A stretch of DNA of 5,430 bases from Planctomycetaceae bacterium (GTDB lineage Bacteria; Planctomycetota; Planctomycetia; Pirellulales; Thermoguttaceae), in NCBI GenBank assembly GCA_009783865.1, contig WRCR01000299.1, positions 1 through 5,430 of the forward strand. Reading direction: 5' to 3'. The translations under genes and the position numbers were made by a program. Position 1 is the first letter of the stretch; the number at the start of each line of letters is the position of its first letter. The notes beneath the pieces are model-generated. The model was not told where the DNA came from and searched no databases. It was given only the letters and a program-made list of their open reading frames with translations. Below, piece after piece: positions 1 through 5,430 of the stretch.

Positions 1-1500
1 ATTCAAGCCAAACAATGACAGAAAACCGTCATTCCCGCTTCCTTTGTCATTCCCGCGCAAGCGGGAACCTAGAGAAAAGAGTCCCTCGTCTAGTTCCCCG
101 CTTGCGCGGGGATGACGGTTAGCGACAAACGTCGTAACATTCCCGAATCTGCTGCCCCAGAGTTTTTGTCCGACAGCGAGCGGAACAACCGCTTTCGGAG
201 CGGCGCGGTATTTGTCCCAATAGTCCTCGTCTTTCTTGCGGATTTTCTTTGCGTCAAACGGAAACGGCGGGTCCCAATCGGCAATGCTCTTTTCGTCCGT
301 GAAACCTTTGACAATCGGAACGACTTCATTTGGATAAAGTTCATTCGGAACAATACTTTTTATCGTGAACGTTTGGCTTTTCGTGACGTTAACATTGTCA
401 GGTTCAAACCACGTCAATTCGATTTCATCGCCGACTTCAACGCCGAGGTCTTCAGCAGTCCATTGGTTCAACGCTATTTTTTTTTCACACGGAGGCACAG
501 AGGCACAGAGATTGTCTTCCTCCGTGCCTTCGTGCCTCTGTGTGAAAAAATCAGTCGCATACACAGTCGAATACGGTACTTCACGACCATTTTTGACGGC
601 ACGAATCGAGGTTGCGAGATAAAGCAAGCCCGCGTGGAAAACGTTTCGCCCTCGACTATCGTCACCTCCGCGTAGGCGGGGGGCTAGAGAGGAGAGTCGC
701 TCGTCTAGATTCCCGCCTTCGCGGGAATGACGAAAAATCGCCTCCGCTTGAGCGTTAGTGAAAAGCATTCTTGCTGACTTGATGTACCATTTGCCGCCAT
801 GCTCTTCGACATCAATCCCCAAATCTTCTAGCGTCGGTTCGAAATGCTTTTCCAATGCTTCCCGCTGACCGGCAGTCAAAAGGGTCTGCGGCGAGTCAGT
901 CATAAAGAACACGGCGTTGACTTTTTTACCGACACCTAGTTTCGACTGCATAAACTCCAGCGGAACAATAAGCAGCGGCTCGGCTTGCTGGTCAACCTTG
1001 AGCGAAAACCGACCAACGCCTTCGTCCGCAATAATTTTATCAACGGTAATTTTTGTGCGAAGCAGATTATCATGTTTTCCGAAAGTGCTTTCCGGCGGAA
1101 TACTTTGCGGAGAAAGAAACCGCAGCGACAATTCACCGCCTGCTTTGATTTGCAGTTTGTCAGCAAGCGTTTGATTGATAGAGCAAACAGTATCGGCGCG
1201 TCCGAGCAGTTGAATACCGCTGATTCTGCCGTTGAATTCAACGACAGCAGGAAGAAGGATTACGGCTTCTTCTGCCGTCTGCCGTCTGCCGTCTGCCGTC
1301 TTAAAATCAATGAAATTCGGGGCGAAAAGAATGGTGTCAATACTGCCGAGGCGTTGAAGCGTCAACGCTTTGAGGGAACCGCGCATTGAATCGCCGACCA
1401 GCAGCGCACCGGTCAGCACCGCCGCAGCACACATTACGCCTAACATTACCGCTGTGTTGATGCGGATGTCATACCAAATTGAACGAAATAAATGGGACAT
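1..1500 (-). CDS. FtsX/MacB-like ABC transporter permease, N-terminal 500 codons (3' end beyond window)
   Basis: An open frame runs from ATG 1500-1498 to base 1 without a stop, so the gene continues past the left edge. Residues 1-16 are a short cytoplasmic start, and about 17-37 form a transmembrane helix (AVMLGVMCAAAVLTGALLVG). The rest looks like a soluble extracytoplasmic domain. The stretch 'VLTGALLVGDSMRGSLKALT', the YLATSI and NQWTAEDLG-VGD segments (about 294-299 and 345-357), and the DWDPPFPFD...KKDEDYWDKYRAAPKA...LWGSRFG stretch (about 408-453) match what I recall of large FtsX-like permeases common in planctomycetes. Such permeases use a LolD/MacB-type ATPase, not seen here. Start: ATG 13 bases after the rnr stop, with no clear Shine-Dalgarno, so probably read on the rnr transcript. 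Odd: four repeat insertions are translated in frame, at about residues 67-77, 257-280, 317-341 and 462-491. Substrate unknown. The gene is near certain; the family call is from memory. Confidence 0.87.
   Translation of the reverse strand, partial: MSHLFRSIWYDIRINTAVMLGVMCAAAVLTGALLVGDSMRGSLKALTLQRLGSIDTILFAPNFIDFKTADGRRQTAEEAVILLPAVVEFNGRISGIQLLGRADTVCSINQTLADKLQIKAGGELSLRFLSPQSIPPESTFGKHDNLLRTKITVDKIIADEGVGRFSLKVDQQAEPLLIVPLEFMQSKLGVGKKVNAVFFMTDSPQTLLTAGQREALEKHFEPTLEDLGIDVEEHGGKWYIKSARMLFTNAQAEAIFRHSREGGNLDERLSSLAPRLRGGDDSRGRNVFHAGLLYLATSIRAVKNGREVPYSTVYATDFFTQRHEGTEEDNLCASVPPCEKKIALNQWTAEDLGVEVGDEIELTWFEPDNVNVTKSQTFTIKSIVPNELYPNEVVPIVKGFTDEKSIADWDPPFPFDAKKIRKKDEDYWDKYRAAPKAVVPLAVGQKLWGSRFGNVTTFVANRHPRASGELDEGLFSLGSRLRGNDKGSGNDGFLSLFGLN
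28..45 (-). repeat. Partial third end of the palindromic element, next to copy B
   Basis: Directly after copy B the coding strand reads AAGCGGGAATGACG at 41-28, repeating the GCGGGAATGAC end of copy B about 18 bases further on. It may be a remnant of a tandem copy or a slippage or insertion product. It is also read in frame (about residues 486-491). Confidence 0.7.
46..117 (-). repeat. 72-bp palindromic repeat element, copy B, translated in frame
   Basis: Second copy of the element at 732-661, same orientation and same reading phase (CGT codon 462 is its first triplet). Hairpin 1 has a 7-bp stem TCCCCGC/GCGGGGA with a GCAA (GNRA-type) loop (112-95). The centre again carries CTAGA...TCTAG. 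Hairpin 2 is a perfect 7-bp stem TTCCCGC/GCGGGAA (67-50). Compared with copy A, three stem pairs change on both sides: T-A to C-G in hairpin 1, and C-G to T-A twice in hairpin 2. Confidence 0.9.
477..550. repeat. Long inverted repeat (31-bp arms, 9-bp spacer) inside the permease gene
   Basis: The plus strand at 480-510 and the reverse complement of 520-550 match at 27 of 31 positions. Both begin TTTTTTCACAC and carry GAGGCAC units; the spacer is 511-519. The T run extends left to 477. On either strand the order is T-run, stem, loop, stem, A-run, so the U-tract comes before the hairpin and this is not a terminator. The element is unrelated in sequence to the CGTCATTCCCGC palindromes. It encodes about residues 317-341 of the permease, between a PYSTVYATD segment and a NQWTAEDLG segment that look like native permease sequence. 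Confidence 0.92.
660..732 (-). repeat. 72-73-bp palindromic repeat element, copy A, translated in frame
   Basis: On the coding strand it starts CGTCATTCCCGC at 732 and ends TGACG at 660, so the ends are inverted repeats. Hairpin 1 is a perfect 7-bp stem TTCCCGC/GCGGGAA with loop GAAG (727-710). A central CTAGA/TCTAG stem lies at 708-684. Hairpin 2 is at 682-665, a 4-bp stem, one C-A mismatch, then two more pairs. It aligns without gaps to copy B (56 of 72 positions identical). It encodes about residues 257-280 of the permease, rich in Arg, Gly, Asp and Glu. Of the three coding-strand frames only the one used is open through the element; the other two hit TAG or TGA. Confidence 0.9.
1272..1301 (-). 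repeat. Heptamer tandem repeat, four perfect units, inside the permease gene
   Basis: Plus-strand unit CTGCCGT occurs four times without error at 1272-1299, followed by a partial CT. Read on the coding strand it gives residues about 67-77 (KTADGRRQTAE). The unit is 7 bases, so gain or loss of one unit shifts the permease frame; only changes by three units (7 codons) keep it. Short heptamer repeats scattered through a genome are known in cyanobacteria (STRR sequences); whether this unit is dispersed in this genome cannot be seen from here. Confidence 0.95.
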
Positions 1501-1513
1501 ATAAATTACTATT

Positions 1514-3880
1514 TCACTTTTTCTTTTTCGGCTTCGGTTTTTTCTTTTTCAATTTTGCCGGCGGTGTTTCCTGTTTCAACCGCTTGACTAAACGGAAATC
1601 AATCTGCCGCGTGTCAATGTCCGCCCGGACTACCTCAACAAGCAAGCGGTCGCCGATTCGGAGCGTATTATCGTTTCGCCGTCCCGTCAAAATCTTCATA
1701 TCCCCATTGAAGCGGTAGACATCGTCAGCGATACCTTCCAGCCGAATTAAACCCTCTGCCGGTATTTCCGTTCCCATAACGAAAACCCCGAATGCTTCAA
1801 CGCCGGTAATGATTGCCTCCATATTTTCGCCGATGTGTTTGCTCATGTAATCGACCAGTTTCAATTTTATGAGTTCACGTTCCGCTTTTTCGGCACGCTG
1901 TTCTCTATCGCTGCAATGTTCTCCGAGCAGAACGAGTTCCCGCTGTTCCTGTTTCACGCTTCTGCCTTCCAGCAAAGCGTCCAGCAAACGATGTACCGTC
2001 AAGTCGGGATACCGCCGTATCGGTGAAGTAAAATGACAATAACACGTCGACGCAAGTGCGTAATGCGCTTCCGGTTCAGGAGAATAAACCGCTTTTTTCA
2101 TTGACCGAAGAAGCGAAAGATTGACGGCATATTCCTGCGTCGTTCCTTTCACCGAATCGAGAAGTTGCTGAAGCGTAAATCTATCCTGAAAGAGTATGTT
2201 GGCATCGATGTCGGCAATGTCAAGTGCGCGGACAAAGTCGGCAAAACTCCGTAACTTCCGAAGCGATGGTCCCTGATGCACCCGCCGCAGAAACAAAACA
2301 CCCTTTGCGGCAAGATAATCCGCAGCGGCTTCATTGGCGGCAAGCATACATTCTTCAATCACGCGGTTGGAATCATAATACGGATAAATGAACGCCCCCG
2401 CAACATTGCCGTCATCATCAAGTTGGATTTTCGTTTCCGGCACCCCCATTTCGAGAGAACCGCGTTCTGTCCGCTTTTGCTTCAACAGTTGCATCAATTC
2501 CAGAAGATTGGAAAGCAGTTGACGAATTTCCGGTCTCCATTCTTTGCCGCATTTTGGATTATCGAAGTAATCCTGCACTTCTTTGTAATTGAAACGCTGC
2601 TTACTCTTGATAGCGGAATTACATATCTGCGTATCAACACGGATACCTTCGGGATTAAACTCCATGATGACGGTTTTAGCGAACCGCATCTTATCCGGCT
2701 GGAGCGAAGCAAGCGAATTAGAAAGCACTTCCGGTAGCATCGGAATCACTCTATCGGGCAGATAAACGCTGGTCGCTCTGTGTTTCGCTTCATTATCGAG
2801 CGGCGAACCTTTCTGAACGAAATATGAAACATCGGCAATATGAACGCCCAATTTCCAGTTGCCGTTAGGCAGTTTTTCCAGCGAAACGGCATCGTCGAAG
2901 TCCTTTGCATCAGCGGGGTCAATCGTGATGATAAGTTCATCGGTTAAATCAACCCGCGCGGCTTCTTTTGAAGCCCAGTCGTCTTCCAAGTTGATAAACT
3001 TTTTAACTTCATCTCGGACAGCGCGCAGTGTTTTTTCATCGAATTGTTCCGGCAAATCAAATTGCCGCATTATCATGAGCGTGTCAATTCCCGGAATACC
3101 GTGCTGACCAAGTACTTCGACAATCACCGCTTCGCCGTCGTTGTGCGGCGTGGGATACTTCACCATTTCGACAACGATTTTATCGCCTTCTCTTGCCGGA
3201 GTCGAAGCCGCATCGCCGATAGGAATCATCTTTTTGAATACCGAAGCGTCGACTTGAATGTATCCCCAGAGGTGTTTAATGCTGTAAGTCCCGACAAACC
3301 GGTTATATGCTCTTTCCAGAATTTCGGTAATTCGTCCTGTTACCGGATATTCTTTTTCGGTATCTGCAAAACGTTTTTTGGTACGGAATGGTTTGCCAAA
3401 ATCGTCTTCGCCATCATCATTGCTGTAATCATCTTTCGGACGACGGGAAATTATCTCTACCGAAACGGTGTCGCCGGACGCTGCATCACGTGTCCAATGA
3501 GCGGGAATAAAAATATCGCTTTCGATGTCATCGTTCTGCGCGAACTGCGGACGCACAAAACCGATACCGGAAGGCCGCCGCTGAAATTTTCCGACAACGT
3601 TTTCTTTAGTGTTCGATTTTTCCTTTTTCCGTTTTGAAGACGGTTCTTCCGCTGACTTCTTTTCAGTATTAGAAGTTGAAGCGGGAAAAATTCGATGTTC
3701 AGCACCGTATTCAATTACGCCGTCTTTCGTCATATCTTTGAGCAGTTGCGTCAACTGACGGCGGTCGTCGCCTGTCAAGCCGAGGGCATTCAAAAGTGAT
3801 TTCGGCTTCATCGGTTTGTATTTCGGCGACTCAACGAGTTGAAGCAATTCGCTGCGGACTTTTTCGTATTCAAAGGTCAT
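1514..3880 (-). CDS. rnr: Ribonuclease R (3'-to-5' exoribonuclease, RNB family)
   Basis: Cytoplasmic processive exoribonuclease that degrades structured RNA to short oligomers; 788 aa, close to E. coli RNase R (about 813). Order of parts: winged-helix-like N-terminus (about 1-66); Lys-rich linker (70-97); two cold-shock OB domains (about 93-145 and 178-260) split by an acidic insert (149-162); RNB catalytic domain (about 310-640); S1 domain (about 684-766); Lys-rich tail (766-788). The metal-binding motif DPADAKDFDD gives D321, D327, D329 and D330, with the spacing of the four catalytic aspartates of RNase II/R. Other RNB hallmarks are GVHIADVSYFV (345-355), YLPDRVIPMLPEVLSNSLAS (from 373) and HFTSPIRRYPDLTVHR (616-631). 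Start: ATG 3880-3878 precedes the expected N-terminus, and no other start lies in frame just upstream. No Shine-Dalgarno is visible (upstream is CTTACCTCATCACAAACA). A candidate promoter lies about 60 bases upstream. The permease gene starts 13 bases after its TGA stop. Confidence 0.97.
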   Translation of the reverse strand: MTFEYEKVRSELLQLVESPKYKPMKPKSLLNALGLTGDDRRQLTQLLKDMTKDGVIEYGAEHRIFPASTSNTEKKSAEEPSSKRKKEKSNTKENVVGKFQRRPSGIGFVRPQFAQNDDIESDIFIPAHWTRDAASGDTVSVEIISRRPKDDYSNDDGEDDFGKPFRTKKRFADTEKEYPVTGRITEILERAYNRFVGTYSIKHLWGYIQVDASVFKKMIPIGDAASTPAREGDKIVVEMVKYPTPHNDGEAVIVEVLGQHGIPGIDTLMIMRQFDLPEQFDEKTLRAVRDEVKKFINLEDDWASKEAARVDLTDELIITIDPADAKDFDDAVSLEKLPNGNWKLGVHIADVSYFVQKGSPLDNEAKHRATSVYLPDRVIPMLPEVLSNSLASLQPDKMRFAKTVIMEFNPEGIRVDTQICNSAIKSKQRFNYKEVQDYFDNPKCGKEWRPEIRQLLSNLLELMQLLKQKRTERGSLEMGVPETKIQLDDDGNVAGAFIYPYYDSNRVIEECMLAANEAAADYLAAKGVLFLRRVHQGPSLRKLRSFADFVRALDIADIDANILFQDRFTLQQLLDSVKGTTQEYAVNLSLLRSMKKAVYSPEPEAHYALASTCYCHFTSPIRRYPDLTVHRLLDALLEGRSVKQEQRELVLLGEHCSDREQRAEKAERELIKLKLVDYMSKHIGENMEAIITGVEAFGVFVMGTEIPAEGLIRLEGIADDVYRFNGDMKILTGRRNDNTLRIGDRLLVEVVRADIDTRQIDFRLVKRLKQETPPAKLKKKKPKPKKKK

Positions 3881-3919
3881 TGTTTGTGATGAGGTAAGGG
3901 AAGGAAAGATCTATATCGT

Positions 3920-3948
3920 TTGACATCCCTAATTTTATAAGATATAAC
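3920..3948 (+). promoter_or_regulatory. Candidate rightward sigma70-type promoter overlapping the rnr promoter
   Basis: On the plus strand, TTGACA (3920-3925), a 17-base spacer and TATAAC (3943-3948) match consensus at 11 of 12 positions, better than the rnr promoter itself. The two -10 boxes overlap at 3943-3944. Nothing that looks like a gene follows on the plus strand, so a transcript would run antisense to the gene ending at 4148. Divergent starts from symmetric -10 regions are known in bacteria; this one is predicted from sequence only. Confidence 0.4.
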
Positions 3949-3968
3949 GGGATATGGTACATTGTCAA
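3939..3968 (-). promoter_or_regulatory. Candidate sigma70-type promoter for rnr
   Basis: On the minus strand, TTGACA (3968-3963), an 18-base spacer and TATCTT (3944-3939) resemble -35 and -10 boxes. Transcription would start near 3932, leaving a leader of about 50 bases before the rnr ATG. The perfect -35 and its place downstream of a terminator and just before rnr support it; the -10 matches consensus at 4 of 6. The permease would be read on from the same transcript. Confidence 0.55.
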
Positions 3969-3990
3969 AAGCGTTAGCGGCGAAAAACAT

Positions 3991-4053
3991 TTAGCCGATA
4001 CTCCAGATGACAAGCCGCCTAACAACAAACCCTGACTCGAAAAATTTTTGCAT
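3991..4053 (-). CDS. Doubtful 20-codon ORF with an ideal Shine-Dalgarno sequence
   Basis: ATG at 4053-4051 is preceded by AGGAG (4065-4061) with a 7-base spacer, the best ribosome-binding site seen in the window. The ORF encodes MQKFFESGFVVRRLVIWSIG and stops with TAA at 3991. I do not recognise the peptide; it is basic with a hydrophobic stretch (VIWSIG). Its AGGAG lies just after the terminator T-run and upstream of the rnr promoter start, so it would be transcribed only by read-through from the upstream gene. A 37-codon ORF starts right after it (ATG 3990) and its TGA overlaps the rnr ATG, which could allow coupled translation. Chance is the likeliest explanation. Confidence 0.15.
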   Translation of the reverse strand: MQKFFESGFVVRRLVIWSIG

Positions 4054-4065
4054 CGCCAAACTCCT

Positions 4066-4089
4066 AAAAAACAAGGCGCAAATGCCTGT
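4066..4089 (-). terminator. Probable intrinsic terminator after the amidotransferase-like gene
   Basis: On the minus strand, ACAGGC (4089-4084), loop ATTTGC (4083-4078) and GCC-T-TGT (4077-4071) form a six-pair stem with one bulged T, followed at once by a run of T (4071-4066). It lies about 60 bases after the stop of the gene ending at 4148 and before the rnr promoter, where a transcript end is expected. The stem is short, so read-through is likely. Confidence 0.5.
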
Positions 4090-4147
4090 CGTTGCGTTTC
4101 TTTTACCTGAACTGCCTGAATCAACATTTTCTTATCCATTTTAACAA

Positions 4148-5430
4148 TTAGCGGTGAGTGGTGAGTGGCGAGTAATAATAGCCGCCAAAATGAATTTTCT
4201 TCATTACGCCGTTCAACTTTTCAATAACCTGCTTCTGCAAAATGTTCGGTTCTTTATCCGGCGGAGACAAAACGCTATTTAACAATATCAACGTCGGCAA
4301 AACAATATAAACCTTGCCGCCGTTCTTACCGGTTCGGATAACGCCGATTTCCTCTGAAAGCATTTCTATGCTCGGTTGAGATACCTGCATTTCCTTCAAC
4401 ACCTGCGTTATAATTGCTTCCGGTTCGTTGAGAACTCCTTCCGAAGTATGAAAACACAAAACATCTTTACCGCTCTGCAAATGTTTGACAAGCAGCAGCC
4501 GAATCGTTTCGTTCATCTTGATTTGTCCGCTGGGCAAAATCACAAGTTGATACGAATCATCATATAGGTCATCTGTGAATACCGGCTGCGTTCTTGCAAG
4601 TTGACAGCGCAAATGATAACAGCCCGGTTTGTCATCAGTTCCCCAAATTCCGAGCGAAAAGTCCTCCGCCAAGAGAATTTTCGGTTCACGGAATTTCCGG
4701 TATTCTTCCGGCGAATCAAGGTTTTTCCAAACGGGATTTTCGTCCGCCTCCAGCGTATCCGTTTGAAGCAGATAAGCGAAGATGTTTTGCCAGAGCCGCC
4801 AGTTATCCGCATAATCGATGCAGACATCGCCGAAAACATTTTGGTCTCCGACGATAACGATTCGTCCTTTGCCATGCTGTTTCGCAAGTACCGCACCGAG
4901 CGGTCCTGTTCTTTCGTTTTCATCTTTCCGCCAGTTGCCGTAAAAGCCCATTGCGTTTGTTTCGCCGTAATCGCTTGTCTCCCATTGGTCTCCCCAACTG
5001 TTTTCGGAAGAGCGGACAACGGCAAATCGGTCATCGACACAGCCGCCGGTTTGAAAATGAATACGCCGAAGTCCTTTCGTGACAGGATGTTCCGTAAATC
5101 TCTCCAGAAGGAGCCAGCCGTTGCCGCTTCCAAATGCAAACGGCGGAATTTCGCAAAGCGTTTCAGTCGGTGCAGTGATACCGAATTCGTCAAGCAGCGG
5201 AGCAAGACGATAACTATGAAAATATGCGTTAGAATGGTCGGTAATGATAAAAAGCGAACCGCCGTTGTGAACGAAATCCGTGATTGCTTTGATTTCGGAA
5301 ACATAAAACGGCGGACGTTCAGCCGAAACAAGATTGATAAAGAGAATGCGGCATTGCCGCAGTGTTTCGGCTGTTAAACGACCTTCGGTATGTGCAGCAA
5401 TCTTGAGACCTTTGTGCTTCAGATAATCGA
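4148..5430 (-). CDS. Amidotransferase-fold protein with two alpha/beta units (DUF4350/GldG-like), C-terminal 426 residues
   Basis: The frame is open from the right edge (first whole codon at 5428) to TAA at 4150-4148; the start lies outside, and the internal ATG at 4951 is not the start. Numbering from the edge, residues about 26-200 hold one alpha/beta unit: strand ILFINLVS, helix SEIKAITDFVHNGG, strand SLFIITDH, then APLLDEFGI and later GKGRIVIVGDQNVFGD (about 186-201) followed by DNWRLWQNIFAYLL. This is the pattern of DUF4350 / GldG-type glutamine-amidotransferase-like proteins. Residues about 250-330 repeat it (KILLAEDF, YQLVILPSGQ, VKHLQSGKDVLCFH). No Cys-His-Glu catalytic triad can be assigned, so I infer a binding or assembly role, not an enzyme. 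No signal peptide or membrane helix is visible in this part. The last residues (SPLTTHR) come from a heptamer repeat. A probable terminator follows. Function unknown. Confidence 0.8.
   Translation of the reverse strand, partial: DYLKHKGLKIAAHTEGRLTAETLRQCRILFINLVSAERPPFYVSEIKAITDFVHNGGSLFIITDHSNAYFHSYRLAPLLDEFGITAPTETLCEIPPFAFGSGNGWLLLERFTEHPVTKGLRRIHFQTGGCVDDRFAVVRSSENSWGDQWETSDYGETNAMGFYGNWRKDENERTGPLGAVLAKQHGKGRIVIVGDQNVFGDVCIDYADNWRLWQNIFAYLLQTDTLEADENPVWKNLDSPEEYRKFREPKILLAEDFSLGIWGTDDKPGCYHLRCQLARTQPVFTDDLYDDSYQLVILPSGQIKMNETIRLLLVKHLQSGKDVLCFHTSEGVLNEPEAIITQVLKEMQVSQPSIEMLSEEIGVIRTGKNGGKVYIVLPTLILLNSVLSPPDKEPNILQKQVIEKLNGVMKKIHFGGYYYSPLTTHR
4154..4174 (-). repeat. Heptamer repeat (about three units) forming the C-terminus of the amidotransferase-like gene
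   Basis: Plus strand GTGAGTG at 4154-4160 and 4161-4167, then the related GCGAGTA at 4168-4174. On the coding strand this encodes SPLTTHR before the TAA. It is a second, unrelated heptamer family besides the one at 1272-1301. Confidence 0.75.

Noticed and set aside
477..550. Intrinsic terminator from the long hairpin with a T-run
   Set aside because: On both strands the T-run comes before the stem and an A-run after it, the wrong order for termination, and it lies inside an open frame.
112..675. 187-codon plus-strand ORF
   Set aside because: It is the mirror of the permease frame and crosses the palindromic repeats; its peptide is Arg/Phe-rich with no recognisable pattern.
28..732. CRISPR array from the repeated CCCGC palindromes
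   Set aside because: Only two full copies about 540 bases apart, diverged from each other, with coding sequence between them and no regular spacers.
1..1500. Permease as a decaying pseudogene filled with repeats
   Set aside because: 500 codons without a stop, all repeats in frame and conserved-looking segments intact argue against decay, though the part beyond base 1 is unseen.
3870..4139. 89-codon minus-strand ORF between the amidotransferase-like gene and rnr
   Set aside because: It runs through the predicted terminator and promoter, overlaps the rnr start by 11 bases, has no ribosome-binding site, and its sequence shows no domain-like pattern.
4949..4951. ATG at 4951 as start of the amidotransferase-like gene
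   Set aside because: The frame stays open and domain-like for 159 more codons to the right edge, including the first strand-helix-strand unit.
4540..5377. Long ORFs on both strands overlapping the amidotransferase-like gene
   Set aside because: Their peptides are rich in Arg and Ser without domain patterns, while the frame ending at 4148 has clear alternating strand and helix patterns.

Overview
The window reads as one leftward (minus-strand) block of three protein genes, two of them cut by the window edges. No convincing gene lies on the plus strand. Base composition is intermediate (roughly 45-50 % GC by eye). A large permease opening with a 'VLTGALLVGDSMRGSL' stretch, recalled from planctomycete FtsX-type permeases, next to a two-domain amidotransferase-fold protein, suggests a planctomycete or related PVC-group bacterium. 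That taxonomic reading is an inference from memory, not a search result.

Layout in the direction of transcription (right to left). (1) 5430-4148: the C-terminal 426 residues of an unrecognised protein with two amidotransferase-like alpha/beta units, resembling the DUF4350 / GldG-type group; its last codons are a short heptamer repeat. (2) 4147-3881: a 267-base gap with a likely intrinsic terminator, a doubtful 20-codon ORF with an ideal Shine-Dalgarno sequence, and two overlapping sigma70-type promoters pointing in opposite directions. (3) 3880-1514: a complete ribonuclease R gene (rnr, 788 codons) with all four catalytic aspartates. (4) 1500-1: the first 500 codons of a large ABC-transporter permease, starting 13 bases after the rnr stop and so probably co-transcribed with it.

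The most unusual content is inside the permease gene. Its reading frame has no stop from 1500 to 1, yet it runs through four repeat insertions of three kinds: a 4-unit heptamer repeat (1301-1272), two diverged copies of a 72-bp multi-hairpin palindrome (732-661 and 117-46, the second followed by a partial third end), and a 71-bp long inverted repeat (550-480). Both palindrome copies start exactly on a CGT codon, lie in the same orientation and frame, and are 72 bp = 24 codons long. They differ at 16 of 72 positions, and three pairs of those differences are compensatory changes in hairpin stems. The inserts fall between segments that look like conserved parts of the extracytoplasmic domain. The closest known parallel is the Rickettsia palindromic element, which adds in-frame peptides to proteins. 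By contrast, the 2.4-kb rnr gene beside it carries none of these repeats.

Functionally, rnr is RNA-turnover housekeeping. The permease would be the membrane part of an FtsX/MacB/LolC-like system whose ATPase is not in the window. No link in function between these genes is visible beyond shared orientation and close spacing.
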